In this document: one piece after another, positions 44,688 through 52,821 of the stretch
Position numbering within the stretch: the stretch's first letter is position 1
How the letters are laid out: each line of letters starts with the position of its first letter
NCBI RefSeq assembly: GCF_007679495.1
Contig: NZ_VEGP01000014.1
Span: forward strand, 1 to 64,000
Reading direction: 5' to 3'
DNA length: 64,000 nucleotides
Origin: Paenibacillus sp. 32O-W
GTDB lineage: Bacteria; Bacillota; Bacilli; Paenibacillales; NBRC-103111
Made by a program: the position numbers and the translations under genes
The notes under the pieces: generated by a model
The model's database searches: none
Told to the model about the DNA's origin: nothing
The model's input: only the letters and a program-made list of their open reading frames with translations

Positions 44688-46432
44688 TTAACGAAGAAGT
44701 TGCAGAACACCTTGAGGTTGTTGGTTTGCTTGCCGCGCATCAATGTCTTTCGAGCATTGCGTAGACTATATCTTCACCCTCATCTGAAAAGAGGTAATTT
44801 CAAAAAGTCCTTATGTTAGTAAAGTTGGGCAAGAAGCAAATTCGACCCTTCCATGCAGCATCGAATTCCGGTGCTCATGCAGGTGTACCTGCATTTTGCT
44901 CTCCTTCTTCAGTCGCTCCTATCTTCTAGTTGCTGAGAAGCTCTACTTTTTGAACTCACTATTAGAATAAGGGGCTGGGCACTTCGAATGGCCTGTCAAA
45001 AAGCCATCCTACGGATTTCATCACCATAGCATCTGCCTTAGGTGGTCTACCCTAGTCGTTGAACCTTCTCCATTCTTTCGAAACAGGAGCTTGGCTGCTG
45101 ATTATCCAATCCGCTTGCTTGTTCATCGTTCACGTTTACCGTTTCCGGTTCCGCAGTCGAGAAGCGGCTCTAAGGACGTTCCAGCAATTCACCCAGTCAT
45201 TCTCTTGGCCGTTGCCCGCCAAGACGCCCTTGAATAGATTACCTTAGAAGTTGAAGTACTCCTTGAGGCAGACTATTCGCTTGAGCCAACATAGCTTGTG
45301 CTGCTTGAGTAAGGATGTTGTTCTTCGTGAACTCCATCATCTCTTTCGCCATATCTACGTCACGGATACGGGATTCGGCAGCTGCCAAGTTCTCAGCAGT
45401 TGCACCCAGGTTGTTGATCGTATGCTCCAAGCGGTTTTGGTTAGCACCGAGCTTAGAACGCTCTTCGGATACTTTGTTCAGAGCGTTGTTGATCGTAGTG
45501 ATAGCTTTGTCAGCAGCTGCTTGAGTGGAGATGTTTACACCCCTGTTTTTGTCTACGGTTGTGAAATCCTCTGTTGCAACTCCCACAGTTACACTCGCGG
45601 GAAGAGTAGTAAGGGTATCAGATAAATCAACCGTTGCATCGGTAGCATATGCATCAACGCCCAACGCTTTAAGAGCATCAAGAACATCTTTTTTTGTTGC
45701 AGTGATATCTCCCGCATTATTTTCATCCGCACCTGCTTCTTGTGCCAGAGTAATTTCTATAGTACCATCTTCTAAAATTTTTGCGGTTGTCTCTGAAACC
45801 TCTTCCCCGCCATTACCTTGTAATGCTGCAAAAGAAATTTTAATTTCTTTTTCAAGACTTGCGTTATTAATAGTAATACCAAGATCAGTAGAATCTTTAG
45901 TACCTGCCTTGATTTTATAACCGTTTATACCAAGAGCTTCATTACCCATGTTTTCAATCGTTAATTTAATGTTTTGTCCAGAGTTCGCACCAATGTGGAA
46001 AACTTTGTCTTTAAAAGATCCATTCAGAACTTTTTGATTGTTGAACTCTGTATCCGTAGAAATCCGCTGGATTTCTTTAGATAGCTCATCAATCTCAGCT
46101 TGCAGCTTTTGACGGTCTACTCCCTCGTTAGTATCTGTGGCAGCTTGAACAGCCAGTTCACGCATACGTTGCAGAGCTGCGTGAGTTTCAGTCAAAGCGC
46201 CTTCAGCCGTTTGAATCAGGGAAATTCCGTCTTGAGCGTTCTTGGAAGCCATTTGCAGACCGCGAATTTGTCCGCGCATTTTTTCGGAAATGGCCAGACC
46301 GGCAGCGTCATCCCCAGCACGGTTGATGCGGTAACCGGAAGACAGTTTCTCCAGGTTTTTGGCAGAGTTGCTTGTGTTCACACCCAATTGACGGTGAGTG
46401 TTCAGAGCAGAAATGTTGTGATTGATAATCAT
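44688..46432 (-). CDS. hag: flagellin, interrupted by a group I intron
   Basis: Exon 1 runs from ATG 46432 (AAGGAGG upstream) to 45284 and exon 2 from 44732 to TAA 44690-44688. Spliced product: 397 residues, ending MLAQANQQPQGVLQLLR. Unspliced reading continues into the intron and stops at 45239, also 397 residues, ending MLAQANSLPQGVLQLLR. The N-terminal D0/D1 (MIINHNISALNTHRQ... LSSGYRINRAGDDAAGLAIS) and C-terminal D1/D0 (IRDVDMAKEMMEFTKNNIL) are canonical; the centre (about 160-300) is variable. Flagellin is the filament subunit. The leader has a CsrA-type hairpin and the gene is beside csrA-fliW. Confidence 0.93.
44733..45283 (-). ncRNA. self-splicing group I intron in hag (551 nt)
   Basis: On the minus strand the conserved elements appear in order: P element GAATTGCTGG (45190-45181), Q element AATCAGCAGCCAAGCTCC (45103-45086), R element GGTTCAACGACTAGGG (45065-45050) and S element GAAGATATAGTCTACG (44775-44760); GACTA of R pairs with TAGTC of S as P7. 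A P9-like hairpin (GCAATG...CATTG-A-TGC) and a terminal G at 44733 follow. Exon TTGGCT (45289-45284) pairs with GGCCAA (45210-45205), leaving the required U-G at the 5' splice site. There is no homing endonuclease gene. The extra sequence after R suggests subgroup IA. The exact sites are inferred from alignment of the two flagellin ends. Confidence 0.88.
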
Positions 46433-46462
46433 CGAGTTCTTCCTCCTTGAAATTTGTATAGT

Positions 46463-46476
46463 CCACATCCATGTGG
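46463..46476 (-). promoter_or_regulatory. CsrA binding hairpin in the hag leader
   Basis: CCACATGGATGTGG in the mRNA 30 bases before the start codon forms a small stem with GGA in the loop and fits the CsrA consensus core ACANGGANGU. The ribosome binding site CAAGGAGG is a likely second site. A second hairpin, ATCAGGT/ACCTGAT (46488-46508), lies further upstream. In B. subtilis CsrA represses hag in this way and FliW relieves it. Confidence 0.75.
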
Positions 46477-46529
46477 TCGCTTTCCCCATCAGGTCGGCCG
46501 CACCTGATAGAAATAGCTTCTATACATAT

Positions 46530-46556
46530 TTATCGTTAGATGGAAGGTTTTCATGA
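46530..46556 (-). promoter_or_regulatory. possible sigma-D promoter of hag
   Basis: Minus strand TCAT, 15 bases, AACGATAA. The -10 fits GCCGATAA with two changes, while the -35 is poor against TAAA. The spacing is right for sigma-D, and the position suits a leader of about 90 bases. Confidence 0.4.
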
Positions 46557-46635
46557 AGGAGGTAAAAACCCTAAATTCGCTTTTAATCCCTCAATTTTCG
46601 ACATTTTCCGCCCCCATCATCCTATATACCTACCT

Positions 46636-46875
46636 TTATCTACCCAATCCTCTTTTTTTCATCAGATTCTTTATCTGTCCAATCGAAATCCTGCTATCGA
46701 CCGCTTCCCTATTTGATTCTTTAATGTTCAGATACACTTCTTTACGATAGATATTGATTTCTTTAGGCGCACTAATACCAAGCTTGATCTGTTCCCCCTC
46801 TATTCCAATGACCGTTAATTCAATATCATCCCCTAGCATGATTGATTCTCCCGGTTTGCGAGTCAACACTAACAT
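46636..46875 (-). CDS. csrA: carbon storage regulator / translational repressor CsrA
   Basis: 79 residues: MLVLTRKPGESIMLGDDIELTVIGIEGEQIKLGI is the canonical CsrA beta-strand core with the RNA-contacting LTR near the N-terminus and I-x-R-x-E/K further on. GGGGGAGGG lies before ATG 46875, three bases after fliW. CsrA dimers bind GGA hairpins in the hag leader; FliW binds CsrA when flagellin is low. The gene order fliW-csrA-hag makes the loop local. Confidence 0.97.
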   Translation of the reverse strand: MLVLTRKPGESIMLGDDIELTVIGIEGEQIKLGISAPKEINIYRKEVYLNIKESNREAVDSRISIGQIKNLMKKRGLGR

Positions 46876-46878
46876 GAC

Positions 46879-47325
46879 TTAGCCCTCCCCCATCTCATCT
46901 TTATTACGAATCAACGCATGCTTAGGCTTATAGGCTGAATCATGAAGAATCACTTGTTTCCCTAGCTTTCGAGCAGTATTGATGACGAGAGGGGCCTGCA
47001 AGTTAATAGTGGCCGATTCCAATTGTTCCCGAACAGAGATAATAGCTGCGACCTGAACGACCTTCTCATCCTTTATTTCCAACTCCTCTTTAATACTCTC
47101 AGGGAGTTCAAAGGAATACTCCGGATAGAATATGAAAGGATCTGTGATGATAAACGATATATTTCCATCTTCCACCGATTGCAAATAGGAAAAAGGAATT
47201 TGTTCATCCGGCTGAAGTATAACAAATTGGCGTAAGCGTTCAAAGCCAGGAAGCCCTTGTCTGAAATAAATAAGCTGATCTTCCTCAATCTCTAATTCTC
47301 CTAACCGTATGGTCGATAATTTCAT
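46879..47325 (-). CDS. fliW: flagellar assembly factor FliW
   Basis: 148 residues. The family text is clear: LIYFRQGLPGFERLRQFVIL near residues 18-37 and FYPEYSFELPESIKEELEI around 85. FliW is an antagonist of CsrA that is sequestered by flagellin, so secretion of flagellin frees FliW to relieve hag repression. It is followed by csrA after three bases. A terminator at 47361-47395 separates it from the yviE-like gene upstream, suggesting a separate promoter. Confidence 0.95.
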   Translation of the reverse strand: MKLSTIRLGELEIEEDQLIYFRQGLPGFERLRQFVILQPDEQIPFSYLQSVEDGNISFIITDPFIFYPEYSFELPESIKEELEIKDEKVVQVAAIISVREQLESATINLQAPLVINTARKLGKQVILHDSAYKPKHALIRNKDEMGEG

Positions 47326-47360
47326 AGCTTCTCACTCTCCCGATTGCATGTAATTAAAAA

Positions 47361-47395
47361 AACAAAAAAGCTATAGACCTTTCTCATCTATAGCT
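47361..47395 (-). terminator. terminator of the yviE-like gene
   Basis: AGCTATAGA (47369-47377) and TCTATAGCT (47387-47395) form a 9-bp stem followed on the minus strand by TTTTTTGTTTTTTT. It divides the flgM-flgN-flgK-flgL-yviE unit from fliW-csrA. Confidence 0.85.
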
Positions 47396-47407
47396 CATTA
47401 TAAAGGA

Positions 47408-47980
47408 TTACTTCGTCAAATCGATTTGTGGTGGAATAATATCTACCGATGCATATTGCCGCATATAAATATCCAGCTTGCCGCGTGTATATTCAATCTC
47501 AGGAGGATTGACGCGAGCTTGTATATTTAAAAAGCCTTCTTTTACTTGAATATCTGGTTTATGTACCTTATATTCCATCTTCACCATCGGATAGCTGGCA
47601 GGCGCCCGTACCTCGACACCTACCTCTTGAAACATGCGTTCTTGGGCAATTTCCGCAAAGGCGTTGCCCTCGAGATGAATGGCTGCCATCCGATTTCCGT
47701 CCTCTACTATACGAGCTAACCCTTGCAAAGCAATTTCCTTCGACTGGGAATAGATTCTTTGATTCAGCTCAAGAGTGCTGTCCAGTCCCATAGATGCCCA
47801 TACTCCGCTTTGATCTATGAACAACTCTCCTTGGCGAGTCTCGATTTCCCACTTCGCCGGGGTCGTTTCGATCTCCATATCTGCCCTGTGTTGTCTGATC
47901 GACATACTCCCCTGACTTGTTTCTATCCCAATCTTGGCGAACTGTTGACGAATCTCAATCGAAGGGAAAGGAAGCATCAT
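47408..47980 (-). CDS. yviE: YviE-like (DUF6470) protein
   Basis: 190 residues with AAGGAGAGGG before ATG 47980 (a second ATG follows directly). The product is beta-rich with repeated short units: IEIRQQFAKIGIETSQG, DMEIETTPAKWEIETRQGELFID and a C-terminal set ending VDIIPPQIDLTK. B. subtilis has a gene of this kind between flgL and fliW. No function is established for it, though the operon implies a late flagellar role. It lies 12 bases after flgL. Confidence 0.8.
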   Translation of the reverse strand: MMLPFPSIEIRQQFAKIGIETSQGSMSIRQHRADMEIETTPAKWEIETRQGELFIDQSGVWASMGLDSTLELNQRIYSQSKEIALQGLARIVEDGNRMAAIHLEGNAFAEIAQERMFQEVGVEVRAPASYPMVKMEYKVHKPDIQVKEGFLNIQARVNPPEIEYTRGKLDIYMRQYASVDIIPPQIDLTK

Positions 47981-47992
47981 CCATCCCTCTCC

Positions 47993-48889
47993 TTATCTTA
48001 AGAAGTCTACTAGAGTGGGAGTAATAATTTTCGCTCCGACGGACAAGGATGCCTGATAAATGCTTTCATTGATTTTGGATTTAATGAGAAGTTCATGGTA
48101 GTTGGCATCCTCTACCTTCGATTGCATCGTTTCCAGATTGATCTCCAGATCCTTCAATCGGCTGTCTATAAGCTCAACCCGATTCATTCTGGCTCCTACT
48201 TCAGCGTGCATGGATAGAATTTGATCCAGTCTGGAGTCAATTTTGTCTAAAGCATTTCCTATGTCCTCTACTTTACCTTCCTCTAAAGAGACCAGCAACT
48301 GATCAATGATTTGAAACGCATTATCATCGGCCCCTGGTTTTCCAAAAATATCATTCCCCGACAGATTAATCGGAACTTTAACCTTGGTACCGAGTTCCAA
48401 AGGAATCAATGTCGCATCTGTTATGTCATTTGCTGCATTGTCAGACGTATATGGTGGTTGATCGGTAAGCTGTCCGTTAAATACATATTTTCCGCTCAAT
48501 CTGCTGTTGGCAATGTCTAGTAATTGCTCCCGGAGCTCCTTAATCTCTTTATGGAGCGCATCACGAGCTTCATCCGAGTTCGAATCCGTTGAGCCGTTCA
48601 CGGTTAGTTCTTTCAATCGATGAAAGATACCCTCTGTCTGACTAAGCAATGAGTCGGTATGCTCGAGCCATGAAGTAGTCATGCTTACATTCCCCCGATA
48701 CTGCTCATTGGTAGACAGCTCGCTCCGGTATCTCAAGCCGTAGGTGATTCCTACCGGATCGTCGGACGGTCGATTGATTTTCATTCCGCTGTTCATTTGT
48801 TCCTGCAGCTTCTGCATCCGGCCCAGGTTCCGATTCAGGTCGCGCATGAGCTGAGTGTGCATCATGCCTTGGGTAATTCTCAAGGACAT
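47993..48889 (-). CDS. flgL: flagellar hook-filament junction protein FlgL
   Basis: 298 residues with AAAGGAGGG before ATG 48889. The flagellin-like N-terminus MSLRITQGMMHTQLMRDLNRNLGRMQKLQEQMNSG is truncated here in quotation only; the protein has coiled N- and C-terminal D0/D1 parts and a short central domain. KYVFNGQLTDQPPY is the typical FlgL segment around residue 150. FlgL joins hook and filament together with FlgK, whose gene is 25 bases upstream. Confidence 0.95.
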   Translation of the reverse strand: MSLRITQGMMHTQLMRDLNRNLGRMQKLQEQMNSGMKINRPSDDPVGITYGLRYRSELSTNEQYRGNVSMTTSWLEHTDSLLSQTEGIFHRLKELTVNGSTDSNSDEARDALHKEIKELREQLLDIANSRLSGKYVFNGQLTDQPPYTSDNAANDITDATLIPLELGTKVKVPINLSGNDIFGKPGADDNAFQIIDQLLVSLEEGKVEDIGNALDKIDSRLDQILSMHAEVGARMNRVELIDSRLKDLEINLETMQSKVEDANYHELLIKSKINESIYQASLSVGAKIITPTLVDFLR

Positions 48890-48914
48890 TCCGTTCCCTC
48901 CTTTATCTTAAGCT

Positions 48915-50498
48915 TTATCTGCCAACGACTCCCATGCCGTTGATCACTTTGTCCAGCATCTCGTCGAAAGCCGTCATCATCCGCGCTGCCGCCGTATAAG
49001 CATGCTGGAAACGGATCATGTCGCCCATTTCTTCGTCTATGGACACTCCGCTGACGGATTGCCGGCCTCCGTCAATCTGGGCCACTTTCGAAATCTGATT
49101 ATCCAGGTAACGGTTCGCTTCCTGGGCTTGAACGCCCAATTGCCCTACAATGGAGCGAAAATGCTCGTCTATCGAACCAGAAGAGGCATTGGCCCCCGTC
49201 CCGAATTGAAAAGAGGCGTCCCGCAAGCCGCTCATCAACAGAGCCAGAGTATTATTCCCCTTGACCACTTTCTCGCTTCCGCCTGATGTATCCGTCCGCA
49301 GGGAGGAGGCGATCTTCTCGGGGTTAGCGGCAATATCCGGATTGAGCTGAAAGCTCTCCGCTGTAATCGGCCCGCCATCCTTGGAGGTGAAGAAATCCCC
49401 GCCCGCCTGAATCGGGTCTCCCAGCGTATAGCCAAGCTTGTGCAAGCCGTTAAGTCCGTTGACGACAATCTTCATCCCGCCCGGACCAATCTCCCTGTTG
49501 GCTCCGGTCAGAGTAACCGGCTGCACCGTACCGTCCGGCATGACTCGATTGACGGTTGTATTATTCGGCAGCACGGATCCTTCAGGCAGAGTGATGGTGA
49601 CCTCTCCGTTTGCAATCGTATTGGCCAGTTGATTCAGTTGATTCAAATAGTCGGCAACATACCGATCCCGGGAAACAATCATCCCGTGAACCTCTCCGCC
49701 GTTCAGCGCTCCGGAGGTGAAAGCCGCTTCCAAATTGGCCGCAGTTGTCGGAGTCACATTGTTGTATTGAACCAAATTAGCCCCGGCCAAATCAATGGTA
49801 TACCCTTGAGGGCCGTCCTGAACCTGAATGTTGGCAATCTGCGCCAATTGGTCGGTCAGTAAATCTCTCTGATCCCGCAAGTCATTGGCATTATGACCCA
49901 GCCCCTCGATCCTCTGAATCTCCCGGTTCAAGCTCGCAATGCCCTCAGCCAGAGAATTGATCTCGGTCACTCTTACTTCAATGCTGCTCGTTAAATCCGC
50001 ATGAAGATCTTTAAGCTGCTTGCTGGCAAAATTAAAGGCATCCGCGAGCGCAATCGCCGATTCCTTAACCAGCTTGCGTCCGGTCGGATTCTCCGGATCC
50101 TTGGCCAGGTCGTTCCACGATTTCCAGAACTTGTCGATCACCGTTCTTAGTCCGGTATCGGATGGCTCGTTAACGACCCCCTCGAGCTTGCTTAATGCAT
50201 CCGCCCGTATGGACCAGCTTCCGAAGTGTTTGACCTCATTGCGGAATTGGTCGTCCAGAAATTGGTTTCGCACCCGGGTAATCGAATCAAACTCCACCCC
50301 GGTCCCCAACTGTCCCGGAATGTTCGTCCGCTGCATTCCTACCGGCTCCAACGGCAGGGATGTCCTCATATTGACCACTTGTCTGGAATAACCGGGGGTA
50401 TTTACATTCGCCACATTATGCCCGGTTGTAGACAGTGCAGTCTGGTGAGTAAATAAACTTCTGCGGATCGTCTCCAGATTATGAAAAGTAGATCTCAC
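48915..50498 (-). CDS. flgK: flagellar hook-associated protein FlgK
   Basis: 527 residues from GTG 50498 with AAAGGAGG upstream. The N-terminal rod-like motif reads TFHNLETIRRSLFTHQTALSTTGHNVANVNTPGYSRQ in part (ALSTTGHNVANVNTPGY is the diagnostic piece). The C-terminal piece is SIDEEMGDMIRFQHAYTAAARMMTAFDEMLD. The central region is variable. FlgK is the first hook-filament junction protein. It lies 17 bases after flgN. Confidence 0.96.
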   Translation of the reverse strand: MRSTFHNLETIRRSLFTHQTALSTTGHNVANVNTPGYSRQVVNMRTSLPLEPVGMQRTNIPGQLGTGVEFDSITRVRNQFLDDQFRNEVKHFGSWSIRADALSKLEGVVNEPSDTGLRTVIDKFWKSWNDLAKDPENPTGRKLVKESAIALADAFNFASKQLKDLHADLTSSIEVRVTEINSLAEGIASLNREIQRIEGLGHNANDLRDQRDLLTDQLAQIANIQVQDGPQGYTIDLAGANLVQYNNVTPTTAANLEAAFTSGALNGGEVHGMIVSRDRYVADYLNQLNQLANTIANGEVTITLPEGSVLPNNTTVNRVMPDGTVQPVTLTGANREIGPGGMKIVVNGLNGLHKLGYTLGDPIQAGGDFFTSKDGGPITAESFQLNPDIAANPEKIASSLRTDTSGGSEKVVKGNNTLALLMSGLRDASFQFGTGANASSGSIDEHFRSIVGQLGVQAQEANRYLDNQISKVAQIDGGRQSVSGVSIDEEMGDMIRFQHAYTAAARMMTAFDEMLDKVINGMGVVGR

Positions 50499-50515
50499 GT
50501 TGATGGCTGCCTCCT

Positions 50516-51013
50516 TTACGCTCTCGTGTCAAAAAGCCCGGATCTCTGTATTTTAGACGCTGTTTGATCGGGATGCCGATAGGACCAGTCTTCCTCGGAA
50601 CCCGACATCACATCGATGGAAAATTCAATGAAGGCCAAAGATTGCTTCACCAGCTCCTGATTCGCTTCATTAAGCTGCTTAAGCTGGTGCAGTGTGTCTA
50701 CAAGTCTCCCCTGGGCCTCCAGCAGAGCACCCTTCTCCTCCGCATTAAATATAAGCTTGGCTATTTCGGCTACCGTAATCCGATCACTCGGCTTATATCC
50801 CTTGGACAACAGAAAATCGTTCGTTACCACCGCTCTCTGCTGTTCAAGCTGACCGATCTGTTTAATCAACTTGTTCTCGTTATGAACCAATTGGTTGAGG
50901 GCGGCGACATCATTCCGAATGAGGGCTTGCTTCTTCTGTTCACCGGATTCCAGAAGCAGGGCATGAATTTCGTCCAGCTTGTTCAATACATGAACTAACT
51001 GCTTTATTGCCAT
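50516..51013 (-). CDS. flgN: flagellar export chaperone FlgN
   Basis: 165 residues if it starts at ATG 51013 with AGGTGA just upstream; the in-frame GTG at 51022 is part of that site. The product is helical, with coiled-coil text LLESGEQKKQALIRNDVAALNQLVHNE. FlgN (YvyG in B. subtilis) is the chaperone for FlgK and FlgL, whose genes follow. Identification is from the family pattern and its position between flgM and flgK. Confidence 0.88.
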   Translation of the reverse strand: MAIKQLVHVLNKLDEIHALLLESGEQKKQALIRNDVAALNQLVHNENKLIKQIGQLEQQRAVVTNDFLLSKGYKPSDRITVAEIAKLIFNAEEKGALLEAQGRLVDTLHQLKQLNEANQELVKQSLAFIEFSIDVMSGSEEDWSYRHPDQTASKIQRSGLFDTRA

Positions 51014-51039
51014 AAGGTTCACCTGATCTCCATAAAGCT

Positions 51040-51324
51040 TTATTTAATATAAGGATAGAGCTTCTCCGCTATCTTGCCTGCTTCCACATGGTACGTCCCG
51101 GTAGATACGGCGTTCTTAAGATCCTCCACCTTCTTCTTCCTGGCTTCGCTGACCTCCGATGAGGCCGGCTCGGTCCTGGAGCTTAAGAGCTCCTTCGCTT
51201 CAGGTGAAATCTGAACTTCATCCTTCGGCTTGCCCTTCTTGCCCGCTTGTATTTGGGCATAGGCGTTCTGATTCCTCTGATAAGGATTGATCGCTCCTAT
51301 GCGCTGTATATCGTTAATTTTCAT
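51040..51324 (-). CDS. flgM: anti-sigma factor FlgM
   Basis: 94 residues with GAGGTGAG before ATG 51324. The N-terminus MKINDIQRIGAINPYQRN and the pattern DEVQISPEAKELL are typical of Gram-positive FlgM; the C-terminal helices (VEDLKNAVSTGTYHVEAGKIAEKL) bind sigma-D. FlgM holds sigma-D inactive until the hook is complete. It lies after a terminator at 51346-51382 with no space for a promoter of its own between them. Confidence 0.93.
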   Translation of the reverse strand: MKINDIQRIGAINPYQRNQNAYAQIQAGKKGKPKDEVQISPEAKELLSSRTEPASSEVSEARKKKVEDLKNAVSTGTYHVEAGKIAEKLYPYIK

Positions 51325-51345
51325 AATCTCACCTCATTTGCAAAT

Positions 51346-51382
51346 AAAAAAAGCCGATAAACCCTTCACCCTCTTTATCGGC
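51346..51382 (-). terminator. terminator between yvyF-like gene and flgM
   Basis: GCCGATAAA (51353-51361) and TTTATCGGC (51374-51382) form a 9-bp stem followed on the minus strand by TTTTTTTATTTG. Only about 20 bases remain before the flgM start. Confidence 0.8.
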
Positions 51383-51405
51383 ACGAAATACTTCATAGTT
51401 TAGAT

Positions 51406-51822
51406 TTATTTAAAACGGTTCTTGAGCCGATCCTGTATGTTAAATCCCATCCCTGCCTCCTTGTCTTCGTTCTCCTTCTCTTCCGCCAGTGTATGCTGAA
51501 TGTCCTTCACCAGCCTTCTACGGCAGGAGTCGCACATCGTATGTTCGCGGATCATCGTTCCGCATACCTCGCAAGGATAAGACATGTTAGGCATATTATG
51601 AATCGATATCCGGCCTTCCTTGATAAACCTGATTATTTGTTTATAAGGGACTTCCGTAGCCTCATGCAGCTCCTGTAAATTGGCCTTCCGGTTCTCCCTT
51701 AAATAGTGATAGCAAGTCTCATACTGCTTTTCAATTTCTTTGATGCATGACGGACATACGTCTTTATAATTTTTCACATAGACTTTGCCACAGCGGGGAC
51801 AATTATCAACGTTCAATCCCAA
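51406..51822 (-). CDS. yvyF: YvyF-like flagellar operon protein with zinc-binding cysteines
   Basis: 138 residues. Two four-cysteine sites: CPRCGKVYVKNYKDVCPSC near residues 8-26 and CEVCGTMIREHTMCDSC near 85-103. Between them is an HTH-like stretch (TEVPYKQIIRFIKEGRISI). This matches the family of flagellar operon proteins represented by YvyF, which sits between comFC and flgM in B. subtilis and is thought to regulate flgM expression. The charged C-terminus NIQDRLKNRFK is variable. Confidence 0.85.
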   Translation of the reverse strand: MGLNVDNCPRCGKVYVKNYKDVCPSCIKEIEKQYETCYHYLRENRKANLQELHEATEVPYKQIIRFIKEGRISIHNMPNMSYPCEVCGTMIREHTMCDSCRRRLVKDIQHTLAEEKENEDKEAGMGFNIQDRLKNRFK

Positions 51823-52035
51823 TGAAGCAACCTCCCATCCTCAACGACCCTTCCCTTACTCTCTGTTCCCGATATCACATCGATCGGATCAAGTTTTCTC
51901 TAAATCAGCTTCGCTTAAGCTGATTTTCTTTATATATAGTTTATCGGCTTTTAACGTCTTTGTATAGCTTTTCGTATATACTACGATAAAGATTTGCCCG
52001 ACAATCCATCAGTCATTCCCATCAAGCGCCCGATG

Positions 52036-52818
52036 CTATCTGGCCCAGGTCAAACCATACACTTGTGCATTCCTATATGAAGCCAATAGCCGGCTGCATT
52101 GATTCAAGGTGCTTCCGGTTGTATAAACATCATCGACCAAAATAACTTTCATTGGCCTTTGGGAAGGGTTGTCCAGCCATAAGGGATCATCATACAAGGA
52201 CGGATGAAGGGCGAAAGCATCCTGCAGATCGGATAACCGCTCTTGCCTTGTTTTAAAGCTCTGCTTGGGGGTGTTGCGAGTACGTATAAGCGTACACCGG
52301 ACGGGAAGCCGAAGCTTGTTCGCCAACCCGGACGCAAACCTCTCCGCCTGATTAAACCCCCGTTCCTCCAGGCGTTCCTCATTCACCGGAACATATGTAA
52401 TACAGCGGAAATCTTCAATCGACAGCTTCTCGCTTTGCAGAAGAAGGTGAAAAGCATGAACAAGCATCGTAGAAAAAATCGTTTGAAGCCGTTCATCTCC
52501 CCGGTATTTATACAGCGCCAGCAAGTCCTTCATCACAGAGTCGTACTTCACGGCACTGCGATTTCTCACAAAATAAGTCTCCTGGCGCCGAGTACAATCC
52601 GGACACTGTTCCGCCCTTCCACAACGATCACATTCAACATTGATGATCCATGGGATTTGACTAAAACAAGCTTCACACAACCCCAGCTCATTAGGTTGTG
52701 CACGAGTATGAGACCTGCAATAAGAACATACCTCAAATGGAGGCGCCAAAATTCCTCCGGCTTTGTGGATCCACTCCTTTAGCTTGCTGCGGAAGGATGA
52801 AACGGGAGTTTGCGGCAT
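52036..52818 (-). CDS. comFC: competence protein ComFC (phosphoribosyltransferase-like)
   Basis: 260 residues with AAAGGGGAA before ATG 52818. Zinc-ribbon cysteines near the N-terminus (CSYCRSH...CEACF and CDRCGRAEQCPDC) are followed by a phosphoribosyltransferase-like fold with VILVDDVYTTGSTLNQC (PRPP loop). ComFC is needed for DNA uptake or for processing of incoming single strands. It is two bases after comFA. comFB, which lies between comFA and comFC in B. subtilis, is absent. The 213 bases after it contain a hairpin (AAATCAGCT/AGCTGATTT, 51902-51926) that may end the transcript. Confidence 0.92.
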   Translation of the reverse strand: MPQTPVSSFRSKLKEWIHKAGGILAPPFEVCSYCRSHTRAQPNELGLCEACFSQIPWIINVECDRCGRAEQCPDCTRRQETYFVRNRSAVKYDSVMKDLLALYKYRGDERLQTIFSTMLVHAFHLLLQSEKLSIEDFRCITYVPVNEERLEERGFNQAERFASGLANKLRLPVRCTLIRTRNTPKQSFKTRQERLSDLQDAFALHPSLYDDPLWLDNPSQRPMKVILVDDVYTTGSTLNQCSRLLASYRNAQVYGLTWAR

Positions 52819-52821
52819 CGT

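Noticed and set aside
45059-45247. Short plus-strand frame in the intron, considered as a homing endonuclease
   Set aside because: Only 62 codons, wrong strand for an intron-encoded gene, and no LAGLIDADG, GIY-YIG or HNH motif.
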